NCBI GenBank assembly: GCA_022316685.1
Contig: JAKJHU010000076.1
Location: 3,172,001-3,236,000, forward strand
Direction: 5' to 3'
Origin: Progne subis subis
Taxonomy: Eukaryota; Chordata; Aves; Passeriformes; Hirundinidae
Length of the DNA stretch: 64,000 bases
In this document: positions 24,841-36,670 of the stretch, one piece after another
Layout of the letters: each line of letters starts with the position of its first letter
Position numbering within the stretch: the stretch's first letter is position 1
Notes under the pieces: model-generated
Told to the model about the DNA's origin: nothing
Seen by the model: only the letters and a program-made list of their open reading frames with translations
The model's database searches: none
Made by a program: the position numbers and the translations under genes

Positions 24841-25549
24841 CAAGGCACTGATACACACTGGTCTTCATAAATTAACAGTAGCTCCCTCTAGCCTCATAAA
24901 ATACATTTACTCAATGAAATTACAATCTGTTGCCAAAAAAATACAGCAACATCCGAGGCAGCACATCACTCTATGACCCAATCTAGTACGAAAAAGAGCT
25001 GCTAGCAACTCATTAGCTTGTATCAACCAACAAGGAAGAGAAAGGACACATTTTAAAAACTAATTATATTGAACTTAATTCTCAAGACCTGGCTCAGCAA
25101 AATTATGACTTTTGGTCCACTGGTATTAGATACACCCTTATTATGTGTATGATTTATGACCTATATGAAATTACATCAAGGATCAGTTTCTTTGTATTTT
25201 CTCCATGAACTCGTTAGCACTTGATTCCCAGATATGCAGCAGGTATTTTTAATGCATATACCTGAAATGATATTGTATCCAATTATATATTGGGCTGGCT
25301 AGACAAATTGGTAGATTTTAATACCAGGATATCAATGCACTAAGAGGCATTCATAGTCCCTCAAGAAAGCCCTCCCCACAGGACTTCTGCATTCTCTTTG
25401 TCCCTCTTCAAGAAGTCAAAGTAATCAATAATTTAAAATTTCTTTTCCTTGTGGTCTACAAAAAAAATTGCAGTGTGTAACCATCATAAGAGAGCAATAA
25501 ATTACCAGAATTTCTCTCACTCCGGAATTTAAAAGGATGTTAACTGAAT
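24841..25549. other. Unique A+T-rich spacer
   Basis: About 700 bp with no recognisable repeat, exon or RNA gene. Confidence 0.45.
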
Positions 25550-25982
25550 GTGTCCAGAGGAGGATAAAAAAGCTGCTGAAATGCTAGGACACATCCTCTA
25601 AGGAGTGGCTGAGCACTCTGGGTTTATTTAGTTAGGAAAAAAAGGGGGTTGAGAGGCAAGCCCACTGCTATCTACAGCTTCCTGAGGAGGGGAACTGGAG
25701 GGAGGTGCCGAGCTCTTTTCCCTGGTATTCAGTGACAGGATGTGCAGGAATGATTCAAAGATGCAGCAGGTGAGGTTCAGACCAGATATTAGACAACACT
25801 TTTTTAGAGAGAGGGTGACCAAAGATGGGATCAGGCTTCCCAGAGAGGTGGTCAATGCCCTATGACTCTCAGAGACAGATGCACAATGCCCTTAATGTTT
25901 GGTCTGCCCTGAAGTGGTCAGGCAGTCGGACTACTTGATCCTTGTAGGTCACTTCCAACTGGAACTATTCTATTCTATTATC
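25550..25982 (+). mobile_element. CR1 LINE 3' fragment, plus strand
   Basis: A short 5'-truncated CR1. It has the 3' untranslated blocks in order: GGAACTGGAGGGAGGTGCCG, a TCAGTGACAGGA block, an AGGTTCAGACCAGATATTAG block, an AGAGAGGTGGTCAATGCCC-like block, and a 3' end of CTTCCAACTGGAACTATTC followed by the microsatellite TTCTATTCTATTA. It lies 5' to 3' on the plus strand, like its neighbours at 26216 and 31256. Confidence 0.88.
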
Positions 25983-26215
25983 AGACATATATGAAGCTTT
26001 CCTTTCAAGGAATTCAACGTTTGACAAAGGATAATTTTGATTTTTCAGTGAATGGCAGAAGTGATGACTTTTGTTATGAAAAACTGGTTAAACACACTCT
26101 GAGAAAGAACTCCAGACTTCTGCTTCTTAAGTTAATACTTTAAAGACCATCTTGCCTGCTCTGCTGACAGTCAATACCAGAGTAATGAAGTTCATGGGTC
26201 ATGGATCAGTATATG
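25983..26215. other. Unique spacer between two CR1 fragments
   Basis: About 230 bp of A+T-rich DNA with nothing recognisable. Confidence 0.4.
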
Positions 26216-26912
26216 CCTAGGAACACCTGGCTGAAAAGCAACTTTACAGAAAAGGACCTGAGTTCCTGGTGGACACCACATTGAATATCAGCCAACAACA
26301 TGCCCTTGCACAAAATGCAGCTAATGGTATCCTGGGCTGCGTTAGAAATGTCAGCAGGTTGAAGAAGGGGATCCTTCCCTCTACTCAGCACTGGTGAGGC
26401 CAAACATGGAGTACTCAGTGCAATTCTGGATTCCCCAGTACAAGAGAGAGGCAGACATAACGGGGGGAATCCAACAAAGGGCCACAAAGAAGATTATGAG
26501 TGTCTCTCACACTAGGATAGGCTGTGAAAGCTAAGACACTTTAGTCTGGAGGAGAAAATACTCTAAAGGGTGTCTGGGGAGGGCAGTGTCTGATCAATGT
26601 AGATAATTACCTGAAGGCAGGGTATAAAGGTAACATAGCCAGGCTCTTTTCAGTACTGCTCAGTGACAGGACCAGAAGCAATGAGCACAAACACAGAAGG
26701 TCCTGCCTGAACATCAAGAAACACCTTTTATTGGGAAAGTAATTGAGCCCTGGCACAGGTTGTCCAGGGAAATTGTAGAATCTCCCTCCTTGAAGATATT
26801 CAAAAGCCATCTGGACATGGTCACCATTTCTGAGTGTCCCAGCCTGAGCAAGGGGTTGGATCAGATGACCTCGAGAGTCTCTTCCAAATTTAACCATTCT
26901 GCGATTTTGTAG
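26216..26912 (+). mobile_element. CR1 LINE 3' fragment, plus strand
   Basis: A second truncated copy. It starts in the C-terminal coding region of CR1 (AGAAAAGGACCTGAGTTCCT then GGTGGACACCACATTGAAT; GGTATCCTGGGCTGCGTTAG). It continues through the ACTCAGTGCAATTCTGGATT block and the 3' untranslated region (CAGTGACAGGACCAGAAGC; CCTGAACATCAAGAAACACC) and ends GACCTCGAGAGTCTCTTCCA with a decayed ATTCTG tail. It is too short and eroded to encode anything. Confidence 0.9.
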
Positions 26913-29638
26913 ATTTCACCAGCCATCAGGTCAAAAATCTTTCTAAAAAATAGTTGTTCTGTGGCCTAATATGTTCTTTTTCAAATGTGTCCCGATGCTA
27001 TAGATCCTTCTGTAGACTGATACTGCAGATGGTGCAGAAAGGAATTTAACGGCTAGGATGGGTTCCTACTCAGGACAATGCTGCTATTTCACTTACTGCA
27101 TGAACTGATTGAGATCTCTGTGAGATCACTTTAATTTAGACTTATGCAATGATCAGAAAGGTCAGACAGGTTACTCCCTTTCTTTCCATTACTTCCCAGA
27201 ACTAGTGAAGCACAGTGATCAAAAAACCCTCAAATCAAACTGTTTAATACTGTTAAGAATATATTGCTCAGATCAGCAGAGAAGTTTATTCCAGGTAAGA
27301 GCTCAGACTAAAGCAAGGACTCTTATCTTCTCTATGCATCCCTAACACCTGGGAGCACAAAAGGAGGGCAGCACGGCCTTCCATTGGATCTTCCAGTCTA
27401 ATGAACAGAACAGAATTCAACCAAGCAAGGGAAGGACATATCATAATCTTGTCTCACTTTCCAGCGCTCCAAGGACCAGAAGACAAAGTATCAAAAAGTG
27501 CACATCATAACCTTATATGTGTGTTCAGTGACTGACATCCACACATAGTAAATGAAGGTCAGTTAGATATTTGCAAGTAACAAGAGCTTTACAACTGGTG
27601 CTTAACTTGCACCACAACTTGATTCATTTACATGTACAACAGCAACTATGAGAGTAGAAAATCTGAATATCAAACTGGACAGGAAACTTCTCAAACACTT
27701 TGAAAAGAATCTATTCTATTTTGCTTTGTAATAAAAATGAAGTATTTTGTAACAAATACTGTTGTCTACCTGATAATTCCTTAACACATATCATTTGACA
27801 ATTGCAGTTACAGAAGGAAGAAAATCCACACTTAAGATAAGTGAAAGACTCTAAGCTTAAGGTGAACAGATTTTTCTACAGCCCTTTCCTTGTTTCCCTC
27901 CATGACTAGTCATGAAGTCAGGACAGAAGGTCCTTCTACACATCTCTCACCAGATCCCATTCCTCCATACTCCATTTAGTTTCTGCAGTTCAAGCAGATT
28001 CCTTTTCCCCTTGAAATCAATGTTTAATTAACACATTATTGGAAAAAAATTGGGATGCAAGAGCAGACTGAAACAAAGCCAGCACTACTCTGCTCTGCAG
28101 ATGCAGCCAGTCCCATTTGACAATTACCCCACTGGAAAGTTATTCCTCTCCTCCTCCTCCTTCAGCTGCCAGCAAACATCATCTCCTTGCTTAGTTACCT
28201 CTCCTTCCATCCCCACAGGACTCTCCTTTCTTAGAAACAGAAAAGACAAAGTAGAGAGAGAAGGGGATCAAGTGTTCTCTGTGTAGCCTCACAGTATGAC
28301 TGACACCTCATCTTTAATCCTGCAACCCCCACAGGAGCAGCACACTGATTCCCCTGATGACTGCCCCATCAACACTGCAGAAACAGGACAGTGTGCTGTG
28401 CCATGAACAGGGGATTCCCAGAGGGTCAAACTCACAAGCAGGTCCTGGAACTATGCACAGCTGTATGTACCCAAAGGCAGCGGAGATGCTACTGGCAGCT
28501 TCAAAAAGTTTACATCATACCTCCCCCTAGCCTCATCAATTATTATTCCATCCCATTCCTTGGCTCTCATCCGGCTGCTGGGAGGTACTTGGATGCAGGG
28601 GATGCTGCAGCACTGTCAAGGGCATTACAAGGCAGGCCTAGGGCTTGAGCACCCTCCCTGCTACACACACAGGCACCCACACTACAGGGCTGGTGCAGCT
28701 GGCAAAGGACAGCAGAGCCCATGCACTCCTGGGCTGAGCTGCCCTAGTTATGAAGGGAGACATCGGGATCTTGGGAAGAGTCTACCATCCTAGCACTGTC
28801 ATTCCTAGGATCCAAAGCTACTAGTGTTAATTAGTTCCCATGATGTGATGGATGACAAGCGGCAGGACTAGGAATGACACGAGCAGATTGTGTTTGAAAT
28901 TAGCCATCCCTCACCATCAAGGGCAGAGGAAAGGAATTTGCAAAGGACAGGGAGCTCAGCACACTACTGAGAGACAACAGATACGCTGACAGCCCCAAAA
29001 TCCCTGATACACCCTTCCCACCACCACAGCTTGCTCCTTCTGCCAGCAGACAAAAACCAGGCAGGAGATATGCCTGGGAGAGAACTCAGGCACATGGCTG
29101 TGAGAAACAAGAAGAAAGCTCTGAGACAAGGGGAAGCAAGGCAGAAAAAGGGCTAATTCACTCTGTAGCAAGGGGCCATATTTCAGACAGAGCTGGACTT
29201 CTGACAGCTGTTAAGTGAACTTCCACCACCCTCTGAAAAGCCACACAGTGATGCCCACAGCAGCCCAGAGTCTAAAGAGGCTGAAGGCTTTAGCACAGAC
29301 AGAGCACTTTGCCAAGCTGGCTGTGGGGTGCACTGTTCACAAGAGCTGTCCAGAGTGCTCAGAGAACACTGTTTTCTGTGAGTGGTAACAATAGAAATTG
29401 TGTTCCCACCTTCTCTTAAGGAGGAACACACGATCTTCCAACATCACTACCGTATTTCCACTAGTACTATCTACTATCCACTAGGATTATCTACGCTAAC
29501 GTATTATTGTTCGTGTATAGAAGTCTCACTGCTCAACTTTTAAAGAACATCACTACAGAAACACTGCATTTTACCCCTACTAGATGTCAGTAAAACCATA
29601 CTCAGGCTAGCCCAACCAAAATTCATGGGCTTTCCATT

Positions 29639-29656
29639 AAAAAAAAAAAAAAAAAA
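29639..29656. repeat. Poly-A tract
   Basis: Eighteen consecutive A residues on the plus strand, with no retroposon body recognisable before it. Confidence 0.95.
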
Positions 29657-30630
29657 CGGTATAAACCAAGCACTAAAAGTATCATCCATTGTCCACTACA
29701 AGGAGAAAGGCAGAACAAATTTCTCTCATGTCTCCTTTCTACAAAATTGTCTTGGTCTGGCTGTTTGATTGGCAGTGAGAAGTCAAAACACCACTTTTGA
29801 TTCTCAGAATCCTTTACACATGAATTGCCATTGTCTATGCCCAAGTGAGGAGAAACAAAAGAAAAAGTAAACAACCTGAACCAAGATTATGTAGTGTACT
29901 GGTTTCAAAAGGTTACCAATCCCTCTTGTATCTTGGTTTCCAAAATTAAAAGTAGCTTCCTCACCACTTGCTGTACTAATTAAAAACCATCTCTGCTACA
30001 CTGACAGACTGCTGTTACTTAGAAGAAGGGGATGAGGAAGGTATGAGAGCTGATAAAAATTTCCAAAGCTTAACCAAAATTTGAGTAATTTCTGACTCCA
30101 GCTGCTTGAACAATTGCCCAAAAATAAAGCCTGTCTACTTTTCATGCTGGTGGGAGGCAGGGGCAGATGAAGCTGGATGCATTTTGTTTTTAAATTAAAC
30201 ACCATGTCTCCTGCATCATCATAAGAGGTCATCTCTTGTCCTGGCTTTTGGTCATCATAAACCTTCTGACTCCTTCAGTTTGTTCTTGGACAGATCACTA
30301 TGTGTCCTTATCAGTGATACAGCCAATCACAGCTCAGCCAACATCCTGCCACCCACCTGTACATACCCAGAGCACAGAGCTGAAAGGAGAGGGCAAAAAA
30401 AAAGACCAGATCGGGGGGAAAATACACTCTGCTCCTCAAGAAAAATACTCCAAAGAGCCCTGGAGAAGGCCGCAGAACAAGAAGTTCAGTAGATCCATCA
30501 ATATGCCACTGTTGAAACAAGAAAAAAAGAGAACTAAACTCAACCTTCCCAGGAATAATCCAGACAGGAGTCCAACCATCTTGTACAGTCTGAAGGTGTC
30601 CTCTAGGTTGAAGGTTTAAATCCAATCCTA

Positions 30631-30662
30631 ACACACACACATAAAAAAAAAAAAAAAAAAAA
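30631..30662. repeat. (CA)5 plus poly-A(20)
   Basis: A short CA repeat, AT, then 20 A residues. Simple low-complexity DNA. Confidence 0.95.
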
Positions 30663-31255
30663 GTTACCTGTACATGATGGCTTGGCAACTTACTTAGCAA
30701 GGGAAGAAAGTAAGGGACAGAGGGGGCGTACTTATCTCCTTTTTGCACAGGGACTTATAATCCACCATCACTGCTACCATAAGTTACCCCTGGCACCACC
30801 TCCCACTCTCTGAATGCTTTGCAGGAACCGAGCTCTCCTCTCACTTCAAGGATGCAAAACATTCAGGGTCGGGGTAAATCCCAGCTCTACATCAATGTTC
30901 TTCCTTGGCTGCAAAAGCTCAAGGAAGGGCACAGAACCATAGTCAGGGTAAGCTACAAAACTCACACTGCAATCATGGAAATGTACCTACAGCAACGCCT
31001 TTTCCAACTTTTCCTGTTAACAAATGATTCATAAAAGCAAGCTAACCATGCAACAAAAACACACTAGTACTTGAATCACTGGGCAAAAGGAAGAACCATA
31101 AAACCTTGGGCTCACCTTTGCCCTTCAGGGCACCAGGGAGGCAGTCTCCACAGGATGTGAGCAGGCACACAGGCCCTGCAATACATTCTGCCTGTTGCCC
31201 AGATGGCCACCACATCATCTTAGAGAGCAGCCAGGTAAGAGCCCAACGTAAGGAG

Positions 31256-31702
31256 GATAAAAAGGTATGAGGGAGCATTAGAAGAAGGGCTACAAAGATG
31301 GTGAAGGGCCTAGGGGAAAAGCCTTATGAGAAACAGCAGAGGTCACTTGGACTGCTCAGTCTGTAGGAGACAGGGAATACCTCACCAGTGTCTACAACTT
31401 CCTCATGAGGGGAAGGGGAGGGGCAGACATTGATCTCTCCTCTCTGGTGACCAGTGACAGGAACTCGAGTAAGTGACCTCAAGCTGAGTCAGGGGAGGTT
31501 TAAGTTGGATGTTAAGAAAAGGTTCTTCACACAAGAGGGTGGCTGGGCACTGGAAGAGGCTCCCCAGGGAAAGTGGTCACAGCACCAAGCCTGGGAGAGT
31601 TCAAGAAGCATTTGGACAATACCCTCAGGCACATGGTGTGATTCTTGGGGTGTTTGGTGCAGGGCCAGGAGTTGGACTTCCAGCTGAGGATACTGTATCA
31701 TG
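31256..31702 (+). mobile_element. CR1 LINE 3' fragment, plus strand
   Basis: A truncated CR1 with typical 3' blocks: GGGCTACAAAGATGGTGAAG, CAGTGTCTACAACTTCCTCA, CAGTGACAGGAACTCGAG, GGAGGTTTAAGTTGGATGTT, AAAAGGTTCTTCACACAAGA and GGGCCAGGAGTTGGACTTCC. The extreme 3' end is degraded. It is the last clear CR1 before a long repeat-poor interval. Confidence 0.9.
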
Positions 31703-34700
31703 GTAAGATTCCTACAAGCACAGGAGCCGCAGCACAACCACCACTTCCAAAGTAACCGAGGTACGAGGGACAGCAGGGAGAGATCAAAAGATAACTACTG
31801 GTGAAGCTGGGCAGCTGAAGCAAGGCTGGCTTCAGTGAGCAAAAACCAGGGCAGCAGAGGAATCTTTCCAGGCATCACCTGGAAAAGAGCAACCATGTGG
31901 GGCACTGGACACACCCCTGCCCCCATCTTCCTGGCCATGGTTTACCACTGCACCTCAAGGTCAGAGAAAGGAGAAAAGCAAAAGGTGAACGCCAGTAGCT
32001 CTGGACAGATCTGTTTATTCAACTTTTGCTATTGTTTCATGAAGCGGAAAGATCCAGAAACACGGAGACCTCAGAGCAGGCACAGCTACAGAGAGGAAAT
32101 GAGAAGTAGCAGCTGGCAGAGCCACAGGAGCACCTTCTTGCCACAGCTCCCCTCGGCCTGGGTGTGAGCAGCCCGTGACCAAAGACGGGAGTCCTTCACA
32201 CCCAGAAAAGGAGGGTGTTGAGCAGGTCTGTGAGCCTTGAAGAGGGTCCTGAACATTCTGAAATGCAGGAAAAGCTTCCCCCTAGCTGTCTCAGTTCCCT
32301 CATCCCCGCATGCCAGTCACCACAGCCACTCACTGAGGCTGTCGGGTGCTACACCCTGTTCTACCTGGGGGAAGGAAGGGAACAATGGACGGAGGGAGAG
32401 ACTCTTACCTCCCTTTGCTTCCCCACCCCAGCCTTTTCCCTGCTCCACTCAGACCTGAAAAGCCATGGCTCTCCTGCACATCCTACAACAGAAACACAAG
32501 GAGCTTTCCTCCACCTCTCAATTCACCACCCTCCAGGCTCCAGCAAGGACTGCATGGAAATGGCGACATTCTTGTATCGTCTGGATCAACGGTACAGATA
32601 AGCTCAAAGAGGGCAAGAGAGGATGGCATGGGAGGATGAGGCAGAAATGCTTTGTTTCATCCTGGCTCCAATGCAGCCCACCCCCTCTCTCGATCGCAAT
32701 GCCCTCCAGCTCGGACATGCAAGGAGGCATTGGAAAGGGAGGGGACCTGGGATGCTTATGAATTTTGTTTCCCCTATCAAGGGGACAGCTCACTCCCCCA
32801 AGCATGCCTGGCTCTGACGGAGCTCCCTGGAGTAACCTTTATTCCAGTGTGTCGCAAGCATGTATTTCACGGATGGTTACACTGCATCATTATCACCAGA
32901 CGTTCATTTGACCAAAATAATGTTATTAGCATTGTCAGGTCCATTTCCCCCCACACAATTTCTGCCTCCCCAGTACGCATACACGCCCTCCAACCCCCAG
33001 GCCCCTGCCATCCACACAGGGCACACCCCTCCCCAGCACAAAATCTCATGATGTGTGACACAATGTCCAGGAAAAGAGAACGGCAAGAGGGACTGGCGAA
33101 ATGGATGGACCTGCCTTTGGCAATTACTGCATTCCTTACCCTCTGCCAGTGTTTACCAACCGCAAAGATACACAAAGATGCACACGCAAAAATCAAAATT
33201 AATTCACCGACCATCCAATGTACGTGACTATGGGTGTACAAGTGTGCCCAAGCTGCGGTCACAATCCTATCGGGAACCCAAATCTGTGTGGCATGAAGTA
33301 AAGGTCATCGTGCCACTGTTGTGATGCACTAAAAAAAAAAGCCGCAGAGCCATCAGGATGTAACACAGAATTTTCTCGTCAAGGGATGAGAAACCTTTGG
33401 GGGAGTGGGGGCTGGGAGGAGGAAAGCGGGTGTGCAGATGGGGGGGATGGGGGAAAATGGCAGAAAATGGGGAGGAAAATGAAGAATACAAAGCTCCACT
33501 TCGCTAATCCAAGATAGACAATCCATCCCTTCCCCCCTCTCTACGCCCTCCCTCCCTCCGAAATGTTGGTGCAGATGGATTTCTGTATCTTGGTTTTGCA
33601 GCAGTGGGTCTAATGACTCCCATACCAAACCCCCTCGCTATGATAACCCCTCCCACTATATTTTTTTTAGACTCGGCCGAAGAATAATGTGTTTTTAGAG
33701 ATAATGGGTTTTATAAAAAGAAAAGAAAAAGGGACGCATCGCAGACATTATGCGAATAAGCTGCTCCCCGCATCACCCCCATCTTCTCCCAACCACACAT
33801 TCTGACTTCATTCCCTCCCGTCATTCTCCAGCCTTCCCCCATCGGCTCCCCCAAGGAAAGGAAAAAACCCACAGCGCGATCTGGGTAGCCGATCTCAAAA
33901 TCCCAAGCACTAATCTGCTTGAATTTGTTCTTCCCCTTATATAAGCAGCAGTACGTCAACATGTTCAGTGGAAACGCAGCGTAAAATGAGGCCAGGCTAC
34001 AGCCATGGAATAGGGGTGATATCGGCAGATATCGCTTCTATCGAGAAGCCGTCGCCACCAGGTTGATGAAATCAAGTACTGGGCTTCCAGCCGCTCCCTT
34101 GCCTTATTTATTTATTTTTCAACGCTTACTCTAATTTTACTTTGTTCCATTTTGGTTTCACTCTACTTCATTTTTGAAAGGACAAAAGTGAAATAAATAA
34201 TTAAAAGCCTAGAGATATACCCCACCAGAAGGTGCCCGAATGCTCCAGAAAGAGAATCCTCACCTCCTAACTTTGGGGTCTGCTCTTTTTAAATAAATAA
34301 ATACAGTCCTGTTGCTCACATTATCCCCAAACTTCCAGTGTCCCCACCTGCACCTCCCTACTCCCGAAAACCAGACACTTTGTTAGCGAGAGATAAATGT
34401 TGAAGAAAGTGCCAAATACTGAAAAGAAACTGATAGAGAAATGGAAAATTATGTCTATACAAAAATCCAGTTCATTCGGCTGGTAAAGTGCGTTCAGTCG
34501 CAAATGCAAGAGCAATAATCTCTGCAACCTCCTCCCCCCAAAATACTACTAACCCTTATATAAACTTGCTAAACATAACGCTGATGACCATTTTAAATGA
34601 AACCAGCGACAGACATTAACACCTTTCTGGTTAATGTTACAATTAATAACTGACCGTATCATCACGGTAAACAAAACCTTTTATGATCAAATTTTCCCCT

Positions 34701-35378
34701 CACCTACACAACATCCTTCTTACACTTTTCACCCGTCTAGTTAAGAGTTCACCCCCTCAAAAAATAGCCCCTCAAAATATGCAATAAGGAGGTATTGGTG
34801 AGCGGTCATTTCAATATTCACCTTTTTAGGAGGTCTGTGTGCTTATCTCAGAACAATTACGGGTAGTAAAAAATACAGGAGGGACACATAATATTTAGAA
34901 AAATCCTAAATAATTTCTTAAAACTATTTGCAACAAAGTGTTGAACAGTTTGACCACAGAAAGGTGGAACGAGAGCTTGGAAAACCAAAAAGCTGTAAGT
35001 GTGTTTCTTATAAACGATTCAATGGTTTTAGCCCCGGTTTTGCATCCCCAATCCTTTCGTTTTTCTGCCGCTGATCTCATGCCTAATCTTTTTTATTGTT
35101 TTCTTTCGAGGGAGGAGGAGCAGGAATCAGGAAGAAAAAAAAATTGAAATAGAAAGTGTTCAATTTTAAGAAAATACATTCTTAAAACAGCACTGTTAAA
35201 TATGTTATTTCCTAGCCACACAAGATTACCATTAAAATAAATTTAAGAGTAAGCAAAAGACAAGTCACCTGCAAAGCACCAGAGTCGATGCCCTTAGGTA
35301 GGAGAATTACATCACTCCCTGACTCAATGGTGTTTTCTTTTAAATTATAAAGCAGGTGTATCTTTTTTGTACAGGGGG
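31703..35378. other. Repeat-free, unusually complex unique DNA beside the CpG island
   Basis: No CR1, LTR or MIR is visible. Compared with the sequence to the left, this stretch has more CpG, many homogeneous non-repetitive blocks and clustered short palindromes, for example GATATCGGCAGATATC at 34018-34033 and CTTCTATCGAGAAG at 34035-34048. A TTATATAAGCAGCAG block lies near 33938. A 191-codon plus frame at 32652-33227 has no recognisable domain. This texture resembles conserved non-coding DNA near developmental genes, but that is inference, because conservation cannot be judged from one sequence. Confidence 0.4.
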
Positions 35379-35435
35379 AAAAAAAAAAAAAAAAACCAAA
35401 AAAAAAAAAAAAGACCACTATAAGAAAAAAAAAAA
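35379..35435. repeat. A-rich low-complexity tract
   Basis: Several A runs of 11-19 separated by CC, GACCACTATAAG and similar interruptions. Simple sequence. Confidence 0.93.
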
Positions 35436-36060
35436 TACAACAGTTATTTCACATAGATTTTGCACGAAAAAAGCACTGAACCAACCTTTAAGGTCACTGA
35501 CTGCCTGAAAACCCACAGCAGTCACTCACGGTGGAAGTTTTCAGGCAAGACGGCTACTAAATCATTAATACAAACAAATGGAAGGCGGGGAAGAAAGGCG
35601 CTACCGTTATAGATCCGAAGACTTGGAAGAGGCAAAAAATATTAAAGAAAAAACTTTCATCTTCAGCATCTCTTCTTTTCTTGTTAGTATTTTTTTTTTT
35701 TAAGAAACCTTTAAGCTTTAGCCAAACAGCAGGCTCACTCTAAGGGTCTCCCTGCTATAACTCAGCGTAGTGTCTTCCTTTTCGAAAGCACACCCCCCCC
35801 CAACCAATTTTCCACTGCAAAATGCCCCGCCGCGGGAACTGCGATCTCCCAAAAAGTCTGACCAAAAGAGCCGGAGCGTCCCGAGGGTCGGTGCGCGCCC
35901 ACTCCGCCCGGGCGGACAGCGCCCAGCCCCGCCGGGGCAGCAAGGAGCGGAGAGAGGGAGAAAACGATCCGAAATAGTTGTCGTGAGAAGGGTGAGGAGA
36001 AACCCACGCGCGGAGCTCCGGAGCGGCGGCGCTCAGCGCTCGCCGGGCCGGCAGCTCCCT

Positions 36061-36098
36061 CCGATCCGATCCGATCCGTGCCGAGCCGAGCCGAGCCG
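36061..36098. repeat. GC-rich pentamer repeats (GATCC / GAGCC)n
   Basis: Three CCGAT units followed by CCGTG and three CCGAG units. A related array occurs at 36250-36281. On the minus strand both read as CGGCT/CGGAT/CGGCA pentamers. Confidence 0.85.
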
Positions 36099-36122
36099 CC
36101 CCCCGCCCGCCGCCCCTCTCAC

Positions 36123-36378
36123 CTCCGCAGCCGGGCGGGCGCCGGCCGCCGCGCCAACTCGCGGCTCGCCTGCGCTGCGGGGCAGGGGGCTCCAGCGTGG
36201 CCCCAGCCGCGGAGGCTGCGGGGGTCCCGGGGAAGCCGGGCTGGGCTGGCCGTGCCGTGCCGAGCCGAGCCGAGCCGTGCCGGGAGAGCCGCGGGCGGAG
36301 CTGCGCAGGGCTGAGCGCGCCGCGGTGCCGGAGCAGCCCGAGCCCCGCGCACGCCGCCGCCGCCGCCCCCTGCTGCCG
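36123..36378 (-). other. Candidate untranslated first exon, minus strand
   Basis: On the minus strand a G+C-rich stretch runs from just downstream of the TATA-like string to CTGCGGAG at 36123, followed by GTGAGAGG, a close match to the vertebrate 5' splice-site consensus. The whole segment contains no ATG on the minus strand, as suits a 5' untranslated exon. The left limit is set by the donor. The right limit assumes initiation 25-30 bases after the TATA-like element and is inference. The acceptor exon would lie further left, in or beyond this window, and I could not locate it. No gene can be named from this. Confidence 0.4.
36250..36281. repeat. GC-rich pentamer repeat (GTGCC / GAGCC)n
   Basis: Alternating CCGTG and CCGAG units, a second copy of the pentamer theme at 36061-36098. 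It falls inside the candidate minus-strand exon. Confidence 0.85.
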
Positions 36379-36403
36379 CCGCGCCCGCCCGAGCGGCCCC
36401 GGC

Positions 36404-36410
36404 TTTTAAA
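36404..36410 (-). promoter_or_regulatory. TATA-like element within the CpG island
   Basis: TTTTAAA on the plus strand and TTTAAAA on the minus strand, inside otherwise G+C-rich DNA. It lies about 280 bases upstream of the minus-strand splice donor. It could serve either strand, and function is inferred only from position and composition. Confidence 0.35.
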
Positions 36411-36670
36411 GAGACCGCGGGTCCGTGCCCCGGCCCCCGACACGGTCCGCACGGCCCCGACAGCGGGCACGGCTCCGGGCACGGGCAGCAGCGCTCCTCC
36501 GGGCTTCGCTTCCCACGCTTCCGCCGCCTCCTCCCGGCAAAGAGGTTCGGCGGCTTTTCGGCTGCCTTCGGCCCGTCAGCGTCTCGTTCCTCGAGCGCTC
36601 CTTCACGGGGACGGCACAGCTTGGGGGGCTTTTTGCCCGTCTGGTCCCAAGAAGGCGAAGCCGGGCAGAT

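Larger units (their letters stand above)
26913..31255. other. Unique DNA with two poly-A tracts
   Basis: About 4.3 kb without an identifiable repeat family. It contains a run of 18 A at 29639-29656 and a (CA)n run followed by 20 A at 30631-30662. No aligned coding signal. Confidence 0.5.
35760..36670. promoter_or_regulatory. CpG island, probable promoter
   Basis: About 900 bp with dense CpG and very high G+C, in sharp contrast to the A+T-rich flanks. It holds repeated CCGAGCC and GATCC pentamers, GC-box-like CCGCCCC strings and a central TATA-like CTTTTAAAG. Unmethylated islands of this kind are usually vertebrate promoters. The minus strand carries an ATG-free exon-like segment ending in a strong donor (separate entry), so transcription toward lower coordinates is favoured. 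The near-symmetric TATA-like string also allows a divergent promoter. Long open frames across it, up to 364 codons on the plus strand, are expected from the scarcity of stops in G+C-rich DNA. Confidence 0.85.
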
